Source of the DNA: Rosellinia necatrix
Lineage: Eukaryota; Ascomycota; Sordariomycetes; Xylariales; Xylariaceae
Assembly: GCA_021209875.1 (NCBI GenBank)
Contig: JAGYVD010000009.1
Coordinates: 1,426,001-1,490,000 of the forward strand
Reading direction: 5' to 3'
Length of the DNA stretch: 64,000 bases
Positions within the stretch are counted from its first letter, which is position 1. Every line of letters begins with the position of its first letter. The notes under the pieces were generated by a model. That model worked only from the letters and a program-made list of their open reading frames with translations. It did not search any database and was not told where the DNA came from. Position numbers and translations under genes: made by a program. Of this stretch, positions 46,504-58,442 are shown in pieces.

Positions 46504-46913
46504 GATGTCGGGAGGACCCTAGATAGCATAGATGGTGAGACGGTTAGACTCCTGTAGCTGAATAGTCAAACGTTCACAGATAGATAAATAATACGAGCAA
46601 AGCCATCCCTATACTCAAATCACTCCTCTCTCGCGTCTATCCCACCGTAGACTACCTACCTAGGGAGCTCGATAGACCAGATGGTGCAGAGAGAGTTGAT
46701 ACTGTACACTAATTGCCAGTTAATATCCTCATGCATTTATTTGACGACGTATCTGCACCCAAAGCATGTATTTGCCCGCCAAGCACAATAGAGTCTCCAA
46801 AACAACACAGCCACGATTACCTCGACTGCCAATATGGTATGCGGCATTATATTCCCCGATATTATCGGAACAGAACACATGCCTGCCAGGTCGGTTTCCG
46901 GCTAGCAAAGAAG

Positions 46914-46940
46914 AGAAAGAAAGAAAGAAAGAAAGAAAGA
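46914..46940. repeat. (GAAA)n microsatellite
   Basis: Six or so GAAA units, followed by GA-rich sequence to about 46960. Confidence 0.9.
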
Positions 46941-47683
46941 AGAGAAGGGAAGAGAAGAGAGCCGAGTGAATACGATCACCGCCAATACCACGCACTCACG
47001 CACACATCAGAGCATGCCATCTCGCCCATATGAACACGAGAAAAGCCCCAGTGAAGAGCAGCCGCCCATGCAGACAGGTACATACACTAGTGTAGGCAGG
47101 TAATATTGGTTGGCAGGTAGCAGGTAGCGTAGTGCAGGTTGTGTTACCCCGTATATCCCACGAAACATCCCCCAGTCCGTTTCAGGTGCCAAACGCAACC
47201 ACCAAATACCCAGCACCCAGTACCCAACACACCCAGCACTGCTCTGCTCGCCAACTGGCGAACAGCGAGAAACGTGGCTTGGGCCGTGACTGGGATTCAT
47301 GACTGGCGGAAGAACCATGTGGACGAAGGGGGGGTGAGGCTGGTAATAATAAGTAGTCAAGTATAGGAAGCGTTGAGAGTGGATTAGATAGCCCATCTAA
47401 AGCGTGGAAGAAAGCCATGTCCTTAAGCCATTACCCTGGTCAGATAGGCGGTAGATCATAATATACCTAGGTAGTCAGAACCTTCCCAAAAGACAAGGCA
47501 GACAGATAGATTCGAGGTAAGCTCGTCATCGACAAGGCTGACCAGAACGACTACTCTTTCATGATGGATCAAAAAAGATAGATGGTTTCTGGAGGAGTTA
47601 TGCGGTGATAAGGTCTCGATTCAGATTAATAGTACACTTAACAGACGGCTTTGCTCTTGATACATTCAATTCAACGTTGCCAC

Positions 47684-47723
47684 ATCTCGTCTCGTCTCGT
47701 CTCATCTCGTCTGGTCTCGTCTC
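47684..47723. repeat. (TCTCG)n pentanucleotide repeat
   Basis: Eight TCTCG-type units with two one-base variants (TCTCA, TCTGG), followed by a C run. Confidence 0.9.
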
Positions 47724-47989
47724 CCCCCCCCTCCCCCTCTCCCTCCCTCTCTCGTACGCTTGCTTTCGCTCTCACTTTCTATAAACAATGCGTTTCCAGC
47801 CGAGGTTTTTTACATCCTGTGCGCGGGGTTTCCCTCTGCATCCTCGGTGCATATGAGTTTCCTTTTCCCATCTCACACTCCTAGATCCTGCCATCTTTTT
47901 AACACAATGGGGGAAAACATGAGACAAGAAATCGAGATAAAAAAAAAAAAAAAAGAGATCATTTATACAATTGTAAACCACTTTCAAAA

Positions 47990-49792
47990 TCATGGCATCA
48001 TCATTAATCCTGTGCCGGTAATTTGCCGGCCGCCCCCGATACTATTCACGCTGTCTGTCGTATCATGTCCCCGGTGCCCCGGGGAAGTGTCCGAGATCCC
48101 CCCCCAAGTCATCGGAAACCCCTGTGTCCCGAATGGTGTCATCGTTTGCTGTTGTTGATGCTGCTGTTGGTGCGGATGCTGATGCGGATGTTGGTGCTGA
48201 TGCTGCTGTTGCTGCTGTTGCTGCTCGTCGCCAACCCCACCCACGAGCGTGCTCGTAAAGCTGTGCCAATCGCTTACAAAATCGACTTCGGGCAGGAAAC
48301 TCTGTGTTTGCGGGTCCGGAGCCATGTGGTGTGCCTCGGGGAACGATGGGAAATCAACTGCCATGGGCGACACGGGATCCAATGGTGGAGGTGGCAATGC
48401 TTTGTCTGTGTATATACTTGTGTGTGTTGAAATTGGGGTAAGTGAAGGCTGGGTATGAGTGGCCGTGTTTGGGGATGGGATGTAACTGGGATATACGTTG
48501 CCCGTGGAGCCTAATTGTTGGTGTGGTTGCGCCGGTGTTGATGGTAATGTCATCGACGGGACGGATGCGAGCCCTACCTTCGGAGGCTGTGTCTCAAAGG
48601 CATTGGAACTAGAGGCTGTTCGCCGGACGGACTTGCTTCCTTTCATTATCGCCGATGTTGATGCAGACCTTCGGGGCTCTCGAACCGTGGCACGGGAGAC
48701 GGATTGTCGATGTGAGCTATTGCCCGTGCCGGACGATGGCGGTATGGAATCGGAGCCAGCGGCAGGACTCGCTGGGGGTGTCTTGGGACGCAGGACCACG
48801 TGTACGCACGTCTCAGCCAGTTGCACAATCTTTTTAGCGCTATCCTTGGTGCCATCAAAGAACTCGAGGAGATCCTGTAGTTGGCCTGGGTTCTCGTTCT
48901 CGACAAACCCGTGCGCCCTGCCCGTCGATTCCGGCGGCCAGCCGAACATGGGCTGACGGTCGTTGAACCTGTTGTGCTTGCTCGCAACGAGCGCTTTCCA
49001 GGCCTCGATGATCCCGTGTTGGTGCAGTAGGCCGTAGATAACGTTGGAATGCGACCAGTCGTTTTTCGTCATGCCGCTCTCGAAATGTGTCGCAACGTGG
49101 TCGATATGCCGCTCGAATTGGCCGTGCAGTGCCGCGCAAAACCCGCAACCGTATGCCCTCCTCTTCCTCATCGGCCTCATGACCATCTCAGCGTGCGGAC
49201 ACGTCTGACAGCCATGGGCGGACTTGTGATGCTGATTGAAGGTATTCGGGCCCCAGAAGCTCTGATTACAACTGTCGCAGGGGTATTTTCGCGAGCGATC
49301 GTGGAACTCCTCCTCATGCCGCTTCCAGTCGAACTTGCGCTTGAATGTCTTGTTGCATGATGTGCACCAAAATTTGGACTCGCTCGCGGGGTTGGTCGTC
49401 GAGGAGACGGAACTGCGTACGGATGCTGCCGAGAAGCAGCTGTCGCGACTCGAGCTGCTCGATACCGTGGACACGGATGATCTGTACTGGGGGGGAGGCT
49501 TGAAGGCGGCATTCATGTCGTGGTAACTATAATTGTGGAGCGCGGAGGCTGGTTTGGCGTGGTCAACATCAATGCCATCGTTCTTAGTTACGGAAAAACT
49601 CATACCATCGGGGGTCACGGGGGTCACGGGTGTCACGGGTGCCATGGGCTGATGCTGTTGCTGTGTTTCTTCTTCGAGCAAAGCTAGTAAATCATCGCGA
49701 CTGAGGCCGGCCTGTTTTAAGGCCTCGAGCTGCTGCCTCGCTTGAGCTAATATTCGCGATGGATCGTCCATCTGACCGATCTCTAGTGGCAT
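47990..49792 (-). CDS. C2H2 zinc-finger protein, putative transcription factor
   Basis: 600 residues in one exon from the ATG at 49792 (MPLEIGQMDDPSRILAQARQ). The frame stays open upstream to 49948 but that part is repeat-coded Arg/Cys and lacks an ATG; the Met at 49771 is an alternative. Residues near the start form a short amphipathic helix. Two adjacent classical fingers follow: CTSC-x12-H-x4-H (FKRKFDWKRHEEEFH) and CDSC-x12-H-x4-H (FWGPNTFNQHHKSAH), then a Cys-rich segment (CQTC, CGFC) and a conserved-looking domain (WSHSNVIYGLLHQHGIIEAWK) seen in fungal C2H2 proteins. The rest is Ser/Pro/Thr-rich, with a Gln/His run near 560-585. Probably nuclear and DNA-binding; targets unknown. A CGG/ACA repeat lies in the leader. 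Confidence 0.8.
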   Translation of the reverse strand: MPLEIGQMDDPSRILAQARQQLEALKQAGLSRDDLLALLEEETQQQHQPMAPVTPVTPVTPDGMSFSVTKNDGIDVDHAKPASALHNYSYHDMNAAFKPPPQYRSSVSTVSSSSSRDSCFSAASVRSSVSSTTNPASESKFWCTSCNKTFKRKFDWKRHEEEFHDRSRKYPCDSCNQSFWGPNTFNQHHKSAHGCQTCPHAEMVMRPMRKRRAYGCGFCAALHGQFERHIDHVATHFESGMTKNDWSHSNVIYGLLHQHGIIEAWKALVASKHNRFNDRQPMFGWPPESTGRAHGFVENENPGQLQDLLEFFDGTKDSAKKIVQLAETCVHVVLRPKTPPASPAAGSDSIPPSSGTGNSSHRQSVSRATVREPRRSASTSAIMKGSKSVRRTASSSNAFETQPPKVGLASVPSMTLPSTPAQPHQQLGSTGNVYPSYIPSPNTATHTQPSLTPISTHTSIYTDKALPPPPLDPVSPMAVDFPSFPEAHHMAPDPQTQSFLPEVDFVSDWHSFTSTLVGGVGDEQQQQQQQHQHQHPHQHPHQQQHQQQQTMTPFGTQGFPMTWGGISDTSPGHRGHDTTDSVNSIGGGRQITGTGLMMMP

Positions 49793-51530
49793 GCACTTTG
49801 AAGCGTCAATGTGGTTTGGCGGTAAATCGTTCGACGAGGGGCGACGGCGGCGGCGGCGGCGGCGGCGGCGACGACAACAACAACAACGACGACGACGACA
49901 GAGGGAGAAGGGGCGGGGGCGGGAGAGATTGAGGTTGTTGAAGACCACACAACAGGAATGGTTTAACGAGGGACGGCGAGCGGGAGAGGGTTAAGCATGC
50001 GGCCGCTGGAGTTGATCGGCAAAGAGTAGCAATCCCAGGTCGGAGGATCGAGGCCAAGCGCGCGAGGGCGGCCGTGGTTTGGGCGATAGAGTAGTCTGAT
50101 ACTTACTCCATGTCCCTTTTGAGCTGTCCGGCTGTAATGACTGCAAGCTGCAAGGCCGTGACTGCGACGATTGACGGCTGCTGTCGACTGCTATACGCTC
50201 GCTCGCTCGCTCGCTCACTTACTCACTCACTGTCCTACCTGCTGTATTTCGCTGGGCCCGGCTCGTACATGGCGTGCTGGTGCTGTGTGGCATGGCTTGT
50301 TTATTGGGTACACGGGCAACGGTTCGTTTGTTACCTCCTACATAGTACGCTTCTCGTAGCCTGTCCGTGACCCCTGAATGGCCCAGGCGATCCCCACGTC
50401 GAAAGAGTCTGCCCGCGCTGTCGCCGGGGCCGCCTCGACACACCCCTACCGACCGACAAGGGTGTTGGAGGGCGAGCTAAACCTCTTTCTGCACTCCTCG
50501 ATTGCTGGTGGTACTGATGGTGGGCTCAACCTGAAACAGCTCAGGAGATCGCCGCGCGCGCGCGCTCGTCGTCAGCATACGATTGCTTCCGCTTTGGTGT
50601 TTCGAAACAGCGCCCGATGGGGGTTTGCAGCCGCCAATGAGCACATCGCCTCCGCCCAGCGATCAGTTAAATTTAGTCGGAAAGGGCTTGGCCATGCTCC
50701 TTTTGCTGACAAGGCTGCTTTATCCAACTCGTTTCAAGATCGGCCAGGGTAGCTGCAGCTGCCATTGGCCTGGCGTTTATAACAGACGATGCGATGCCCA
50801 ACATTCAGGTGCTTCCATTTCTTCATCTTTGCTCTCGCGTGTTTTTGCCATCCGTCGAGGGTTAAGGGAATATGGATGCCCTCCGATGCTACTGTCCACC
50901 AGTTATTCTGGCGGGGCCGGCATATTTGGTAGGAATTGTGACGTGATGAGGACCTCAGATATTAACAGTTTATCGCGCGGCAGATCCCTTCCACCCCCCC
51001 TTCCCCTCTCCCTCCACCCCCGGTCCCCGTTGATGTAGGGATTTCCATGCCTCTGTCGCACGAGCCTTGCTATCCAGATCCGAGATGCCCGGTGTACGAG
51101 GGGCCTTTGTTACGTCAATCTAAGATTGTCTTTGTTGCTGCCTAACCCAGTCTTATTCGGTTCCGGTTTAAGTGGTCGGATTTATTGTTAACACGGGAGA
51201 TTTCTCATATATTGGCGACCCAGCCGCAAGTCGTGCCCCAAGAGTTCCAAGTTACATATCCAACGTCAGATCTTCGCTGACAATGGAAAACATCCGGTCC
51301 TCTGTAATCCAAACCGTCCTTTATACGCACCAATTGTTGCTGTCACATCTACTTGAAGGGGTATCTTACGCTAACTCGCGCCTCAAACCGAATCATGGCA
51401 AAAAAAAAGGCCACCCATCTATGTTCTAGTTGCCTAGCTTACGTCTGCAGCGATCCACGGGGGGCGACGACGGGCTTATGTGGAATTCGGAAGTAATATA
51501 ACGTTGCAAGAAGGCCCAGCCCGCTCTCGA
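49793..51530. other. Intergenic, no gene seen
   Basis: About 1.7 kb between two minus-strand regulator genes, containing the promoter and leader of the C2H2 gene. A CTCG tetranucleotide run lies near 50199-50220. Open frames are short and unsupported. Confidence 0.5.
49844..49899. repeat. (GGC)n and (ACA/ACG)n leader repeat
   Basis: Nine or so GGC units followed by ACA and ACG units, just upstream of the preferred C2H2 start. If translated it would give an Arg/Cys or Arg-only tract, so it is better read as untranslated leader. Confidence 0.85.
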
Positions 51531-54401
51531 CTACAGCAAGGCAAACCCGGCTTCTTCGAGTTGGTGACCTACTGGGAGCATCGGCCGACCCTGCATCGGA
51601 AACGGCCAAAAGAGAGGATTTTCAGCCATGCCGCAGGAGACCGTTCCTAGCTCTATGCCCGGCAATGGGCCAGCATGCTGCTGGGAGTGGGTTTCCTCTG
51701 TGACGACTCCCTCCATCCTTTCTGCATCGACATGTTGAGACCGAGACCTAGAGGCTGCGCGTTGTCGTTTTCGCTCAGGCTTCGACATAAAGTCCTCGGC
51801 GGAAACGTGGGGTATAAAAAAGTTAAGGCTATCCGTCGATGGTCGGACGAGTTTATCAAATTCTTCCTGGACCCCTTTATACGGAACATCGACGTCAATG
51901 TTCCATTTCTTGGCAAGAAAACGCAAGATATTTAGGGCCTGTTCTGCAAAGTGGTGGCAGGGCGCCATCTCCGCCAAGTCAGCAATTCCCTGCTTGATAG
52001 CGGCGGAGACCTTAGGGCTGAGTTTTGTTGTTGTCATCGGGCTTAACGGGGAGGAAGCTGACTCTGGGGCGCTACCCGTCGTGGGTGAAGACGCTGACTG
52101 GCTAGAACTAATAGGATGATCAGGTCTGGTCGTCGATGCGCTGGACCCGGCGGCCGAAGATGACGATTCGATGATGCTTGCCCCAATCGCTAGGTGCATG
52201 ATAGACGATGCTAGGAGAAAATATGGCACGAACGAAGGCGTGCGACGGAGGGTATAAAGCTGGGAGTAGGAGCGTAGAAGCCCCTGGATGGCATCTGCGG
52301 CCTGAGAGCAGACGTCGCGTGGGAGTATGGCAGAGCCAATGATACGCAATTTTATAAGTGGCCTGAATAACAGTAGGATAGCGAAGTGGTAGTACATGCT
52401 GATATTGATTAATATTAACAACGAGGACTGAAAAACCGACGTGAAGGAAAGTTGTTGGCCACTTACTGGGCGAAAAGGACAGCCGGCGTAAAGTTATGAC
52501 CCAGTCGTAAAACCTCAGGAATGCTGTCATACCAGTTCAGGTATTGTGTATATATACCGAGTAAGTCTCGGCTCGTAAGCGCCCTCCCAGGTGAGTATAG
52601 GACGTAGAGGGATTGATGAACTAGCTCGCTCAGTTCGCAGAAACATTTGTACACGGATCGCACATTTGACGGTTGTTCGCAAGAACGCTGAAGCGGAGCT
52701 CCTTGGCCACGACTTAGTAGTTACTCAGTAACAGCATGGGGGCCCTTAAGGCGGTTAAACTCACCGTTATCCGTATAGGGTATCCATAGTGAAGCCTCAA
52801 TACCGTCGATGATGGCGGGTTTTGGTGGTAAGTGGGGGAAACACGAGCATTGTGGTAGAGAACCGGTTGCCAGTGACCATGCACTTGGTTAATGTTAGCT
52901 GTCTTATAAGATCATTACATGGCCTAATGAAGACTAACTGGTCAAGAGCGAAGGCACCCCAGAAGGTTGCGGCTTGGACCGCAAGCTCGTCTTCGTCGCC
53001 TTCGTCATTAATCCGATGCAGGCCCATTTCAATTGCCAGCCGAACGCTTTGGCCGGCATAGTACCAGGACTCAGAATCCCTTCCACAACTCGCCTCACGA
53101 ATGGACATTATCCCTAGCGCCTGAATGGTGGTCAAGGTATGGTGGTTCGGCTCCCTATATAGCAGTCGCAAAGCTTCTTTGAAAAAGTGATCACCAGAGG
53201 TCCTAGGCTCGTTGGGGTTCGCACGTGTGCTGGGTTGCGTGGAGAACCGGCAGCCCAAAGCCAACAAGGCGTTGACTAGAATTGGAGAGCAGTAGCGGTG
53301 GCGGCCGTGTACGTAGTCTCTCATGAAATGTTCCTTGCTTAAGGAAGCAAATGTAGGATATTCCCAGCAAAAATATAACGCAAGTAGATGTTGAACAAGA
53401 CCCGAGTCGCTAGTGATATTGGTCCATGTGCTAGGGGGCACCTTCAACTCTGGGGACTCAAGCACCTGGTCCACACCCCGATATCGAACACTCTCCGCTG
53501 GTTGATCCAGGTCTTGGTCCTGAAGCCACAGCCCTACGCGCGATCGAGGAGGCGCATCCGAAGCCCACTGCATGTCTTCAGGATGGGTACTTGGCTGTGA
53601 CAAGGACTGGCTCTGCGATGAGAAATTCCAAGGGCTGTTAGCATCAAAATCTTGCTTCATGGCAGAACCCTGGACAGTGGTTTGGCTTATAGCCCCGGAC
53701 CCATAGCCGCCCGGACCCGTCATGGTCCCTCCATATGTTGAGAGCGGCGCCGCCAATGCCATGCTAGATCTGAGCTCAGCTGGCTGCGCGTAACTAGGCA
53801 AGGCGCCGGCACGAGAGGATGCAGTGCTGCCAAGCCATCCTGATATAACCTCGATAGGCTGGCCGTTTCGTAGCCTTTGAAGAACCTCTTCCCATAGTTC
53901 GGGCTGGATGAGAGCAGAGAAGATGCTCTCGCTCTGCCGTTGCTGTTTTCGCAAGCTCTCGATTTCGTGGCGAAGGCCTTCTTTAGATTGGCGTACGGGG
54001 ATCTCGTAAACACAATCAACGTCTTTTTGTGACTTACATCGACCACAAGGTTTTTGACCGTCGCACTGTTTCACATGTCAGTCTCGGTCCGGATTATTAC
54101 ACCTGTAGCCTGCCCCGCCTGGTGAATAAGCCCGGGCGAAGACGAGGACGCCGATACATCAGCAGTAAATAGTAGCAACAAAATCCCCAATAGGTAACAT
54201 AAATGCACACACCTTCGCACGCTTCTTCCTACATTCAGTACAGGCGTTGGGTGTCACGACACCCAAACCTCGTCTCCGTTTCGATGCCAGAGCATTACTA
54301 GGACCCGGCGCGGCGGAGGTTGAGAGCGCATCATGCTGTTGGGATCTGGACGAGGTTGAGGTTTGCTCTGCTGGTGTCCCGTGGCCTCGTTCCTCCTCCA
54401 T
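51531..54401 (-). CDS. Zn2Cys6 transcription factor with fungal-specific domain
   Basis: Five exons: 54213..54401, 52939..54065, 52765..52883, 52467..52701, 51531..52398; all joins are in phase and give 845 residues. The zinc cluster is C54-x2-C57-x6-C64-x5-C70-x2-C73-x7-C81. The first intron falls between Lys63 and Cys64, within the cluster, a common place in this class. A coiled-coil linker follows (LRHEIESLRKQQRQ). The middle-homology region includes FFKEALRLLY, TTIQALGIMSIREASCGRDS, LAIEMGLHR, FWGAFALDHAWSLATGSLP and KPAIIDGIEASLWIPYTDNG, and exon 5 begins with HMYYHFAILLLFRPLIKLR. These support the fungal-specific TF domain. The C-terminus has Ser/Pro-rich and basic stretches. It probably binds DNA as a dimer in the nucleus. 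The target pathway is not evident, and no biosynthetic cluster lies next to it. Confidence 0.88.
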
Positions 54402-56790
54402 GGTGGTACTTGTCAGGATCGGCCGGGCATGCTCCTCGGTTGGCGCCTCAGTATTCGCGCCGCGGCCACCGTGCGCGGGATCGCGCTATGGCGGAGTGAG
54501 ACGGCAGCGGCGTGAGTTCTACCAAGTAGACGGTACTGGACGATAACGGCTCTATCAAGGTTAAATAAGCGCCGCGTGCGCAGGCCTACAGTCGCTGGAA
54601 CTCGGGGCTTGTTGTGATTCCTTGCTCATCGAGAGACGTAGTGCGGGCCGGCATCAATGCAACCGTAATGGACTTGAAGCTATCGCTGCGACGTGGGAGG
54701 TAATCCGACTAAGAGGGGAAGGGGTCAGAGGCAGAAGATGAGCCCGACTGATGCATGCGAGGGCAGGGAAGAAGGGGGTTATTGGGACGGCTCGACACCG
54801 CTGACGGCTACCTAACTCCCCTGTCAGTATTCAAGAGTCAGCCTGGGATTTATTGCTACCGAGCAGGGAGGAATGAAGGCCTCAAGCAGAGAGGATGGCA
54901 AGGCGAGGCGAGGCGTGTTCAGATGAACCTAGGGCTCACTTGAGTCGGTGGCAATTCGTGATTCAAGAGTTTTAACCAGCTGGCCAGGCGGCTAGATATA
55001 GCTCCTTGTGTAGAGATCACGCATAGCCAAGCACCCAGTTAATAGCCACCTAGTGGGACAGGCTGGTGGTCGGTTGGAATATATTCCATGCACGAAAGTT
55101 CACTTAGCTGTGGCACTTACATAAGAGTGATAGTACTAATTGATGGGTACTAATTGATGAGGCGGAGGTGGGTGATATCCGAATACTCGGAGGCGTTTTC
55201 AATTGGTGGCGCCTAGGAACTATAGCATAGTGCTAAAATGCAGAGATATGGGATCAAGTCAGGACTTGAAGTTGTTTTGGCGAGAAAAAAGCACGTTGGC
55301 GCCGTGGTCCATGGACTGACTGTTTGAGAGGGAGGGATGATAGGTGAGGAGTAAGTAAGTAAGCACCTATCAAGGCACGGTAGCTATCCAAGATCGGTAA
55401 GGTGGGGACCTAAACCTACTTACATACTTAGGTACATTAGTGCGAGGGGCGGGCTACATATGTAATGTACATTAGACAGGACAAAACTAATCGAGTAGGT
55501 ATTATCCATGGCTTGATATATGTATAGGCATGAGTGGTGGTTTTCTTTGAAAAATAACCAATAACTAGTCTACTTGTATCTAGACAGAACGCAAAAATGG
55601 TCTATTCGGCTAGAGTTGCGACTGCTTTGCAAATTATGGGAAAGGCGGAATATGTATCTGATCTACAGAGGTACCCAGCCGGCTGCTTGCTTTTTCTTAT
55701 TCTTTTTACTCTACTTGTATGTGGTTTATGCCTTAGCAGTGAGTGGCAGAGAGAATTCGATCCCTTTCTAGCTGAGGAGGAAACCACGCTACTACTATAC
55801 TATAGTCATATTTCAAGAACCATCCCAACACCAAAGCTGCCGACTTAAAACTCGGACTAGGCCCTGCATTGGCCTTTCGGCCAGGTGTGGATAACCAGAG
55901 TCGTGCATACGGCAGATGCGTTACTTTGCGACTGGACCCTTTGGATGCGAAGGCGGGCATTGCATACTCCGCTCCTTAATTATTGCGTTATAATGGCGAT
56001 GGTTTTATTCACATTGAGTGTCACGATTACCTCACATGGTGGCGGTTCCATGGTCTGCCTAGTCCCGGGTATACCTCCTTGGCAGTGGGTTGTTTCCTAT
56101 GGATGCCCCCACACCAACTATATAGGTGTGTGCGTAGATGCGAGAGACTAAAAATCCAATCTTTAAATCCTAAGTCGACCAGCGTAGATACTATTTCCTT
56201 TAAGCCCGGGATTGGCGATAACCTTAAAGGCCTCCCTTAGAGTAATCTAAAGTACTCATACCATGTCTACGAACAGAAACTTGTGTTGATATGGCAGCAA
56301 AAATGCTAGCAAGATAACTATGGTTATTACCGTTTTGTACCATGAATAACAAAGTAACTACTACCTAGGCGCCTACTCTTAGGTGCCTCACATTTCATTG
56401 GGTGCGCAGGCACTATCATTAGCGCTTGGTAAAATCTGTTGCCGATTCAGTAGCTCCGGTAGTTCGATTTTGTTTTGATCTAAGCATACATGATCCGCTA
56501 GGCCTAACCACCCGTGGTTTGCTAATCCAACATAGGCCATGCTATGGCAACCGGCCGGAGGACACAAGACTACCACAGCAAGGTATGGGCAGCCTAGAGT
56601 TAAAAAGGATGTAAAGCAAGAACCGAAACGCACAGACCCGGCAATGCAGATGTATTCTAGTTGGCCTCGTGTGGCCCCGTGTACCCCCGATGCCTGAACA
56701 GAAAGAGTTATATGCCACCCGCCATTGCCTGAACCTTATACTCCACCATACGCCTTCGAGGACTCTACTCAAGCGCTCGTTTGGCTTGAC
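54402..56790. other. Intergenic, no gene seen
   Basis: About 2.4 kb. It includes a tandem 13-bp repeat, the AGGTAC motif at 55410-55440, and a small hairpin (TGGCCTTTCGGCCA, about 55868). A plus-strand frame at 55597-55848 codes 83 residues with one hydrophobic segment but has no family features. Confidence 0.5.
55133..55159. repeat. 13-bp direct repeat GTACTAATTGATG
   Basis: Two identical copies separated by one base (55133-55145 and 55147-55159). Confidence 0.85.
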
Positions 56791-58442
56791 TCAGTAGTGT
56801 TTTGTTGGGCTTCGACTCTTCATCGGGCTCCTTCCCCTCTCTATTTTGGTAGGGCTCCGTCTTCCCGATGGTGTCTCTGGCGGTAAGAGCATTTGAAATT
56901 TGGGAGGCGAGGCATCTGTATCCGGCGTCTCGTCGTTGGGCGGTAGATGGCGCAAGTTACGGCGGGGTGTCTGTGGTTGTATCGCATGCCAGTACACCTG
57001 TTGCGACCCTGCGTGCTCGCTCGGGTGTGGCTGGCCGTAGGATGGTGGCGCATGTCTTGTGAAATCCGGGTAATCATGCGCCGACTTGTATAGGGAGCGT
57101 CCACTGAAGAGGAATATGGCAAACAAAAGAACTAGTAAGGCCTACGGTGTTATGGTGTATCAGTAAGATCCCGGTTACCTAGGAATGGGTAAAACGTCTT
57201 CTTATATACAGGTATATAGGAAAAGAGAGGGGGAGGGGGAAGGGGAAACAACTTACGATAGTTTTATAGGACATAGTGTCGACAATCTCGTTGATAATCT
57301 CCACAATATTCTTAGCCCCAAGCTGTATCCTCTTGAGGTGATCGGGGTTCTTGTTCATGCAAGCATTCCACTGTTCGCATAGCTGGAACATGGCTGGCAG
57401 GCGCTTTTCGACTGGGGAGCACTTATTGTCTATATAGTCTGACCGGCACTTGGCCATCTCGTCGAGGATCTCATCGCGGACCGACGATCGAGCGGCCGCG
57501 AAGTCCTCGCGCAGGCCGGCGACAATGGCCCATCCAATCCACAATGTTCCTGCCACGCAGACCAGACTGAAGCCAAAGTTTAGCCAGTACCCGAGGATGC
57601 TAGGCGCGTATGGATGTCGCTGAAGGGTAGCCAAGAAATTCCCAAACCACCCATCTTTACTACGCTTCTTTTTCTGGCTGTCTTGTGGTTTGTTCGGCTG
57701 AAATGTGCTTTCATCGGATTCATACTCTGAATCATCACCTTCGCCCGAGTGCCTATACGGAAGCCGATACCCGCTTATATCCTTGTCGCCGTTGTACCGT
57801 TTGCGTTTGCGGATCTTGTCCCTCGAGGGGAAAATGGGTTTACATATCTCGCCTTTCCCGCTCGCCTTCTTGGGGAACAGCGATTTATGCCTATTCATGG
57901 TCGCGGGTGTGATGGCCATGTGGCCCATATCAAACGACTGGTCGCGATCCGGTGTCTCGGGGAAGTCAGAGCCGTCAGTAGCGGCTGGACTTGATTCGGC
58001 AGGGGATGCCTCGGACAACACGTCCATATCGAAGGATCTCCGAGGCGTGGTAAAGGCAGGATTGCGGAAGGACGGTGCCGTCGTGCTTCTCTGTGCTCGG
58101 GAGCTACGGAAGATGGAAGGGGATTGTTGTTGTTGTTGTTGTTGTTGCAGCTGCTGCTGCTGTTGCATGGGCGTAAGGGGCAGAGGCTTCAACGGGGTCG
58201 ACTGTGTGCGGGTGAATGCGTTCTGACCGAACGTGCTGAAATTAGAAGAGCCGCCAAAGATATCTAGCCCGATGTATCGTGTTAGCATTTAGTGCCCTGC
58301 CTATTCCTGTGAGGCTGACCTGAACACACTCACTTTTATCTTTGGCTTGCTTGGTAGACTGGGCAAAGGGACTCGAAGGATCCATTGGAGCAGTATCTTG
58401 GTATTCCCAGTCCATAGGAGATTCGTAGGTACGTTTCGCCAT
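56791..58442 (-). CDS. BRL1: Brr6/Brl1 nuclear envelope protein
   Basis: Nuclear envelope/ER membrane protein involved in nuclear pore complex assembly and membrane composition (Brr6/Brl1 family, di-sulfide bridge domain). Three exons: 58334..58442, 57257..58263, 56791..57141, giving 488 residues. Exon 3 is placed at TAG|GCC because this keeps the second membrane segment (ALLVLLFAIFLFSG) in frame; a later TAG would break the phase. Features: N-terminal disordered part with a Gln run (QQQQQLQQQ..., CAA/CAG repeats), a first membrane helix (LNFGFSLVCVAGTLWIGWAI), then a lumenal segment with four cysteines (CRSDYIDNKC, CEQWNAC) expected to form two disulfides, and a second membrane helix followed by a Pro/Ser/Arg-rich tail with SPTK and SPMK repeats. 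The sequence cannot tell Brr6 from Brl1; many filamentous fungi have one copy. Confidence 0.85.

Larger units (their letters stand above)
44476..47989. other. Gene-poor region with simple repeats
   Basis: About 3.5 kb without a supported gene. Four simple-sequence tracts are listed separately, and the CCTAGGTA motif occurs at 45485-45500, 46650-46665 and 47465. Open frames are short and lack domains. Confidence 0.55.

Noticed and set aside
51531..54401. Naming the Zn2Cys6 protein as the nitrate regulator NirA/NIT4
   Set aside because: The zinc cluster differs in spacing and sequence from NIT4 as I know it, and no nitrate genes lie near.
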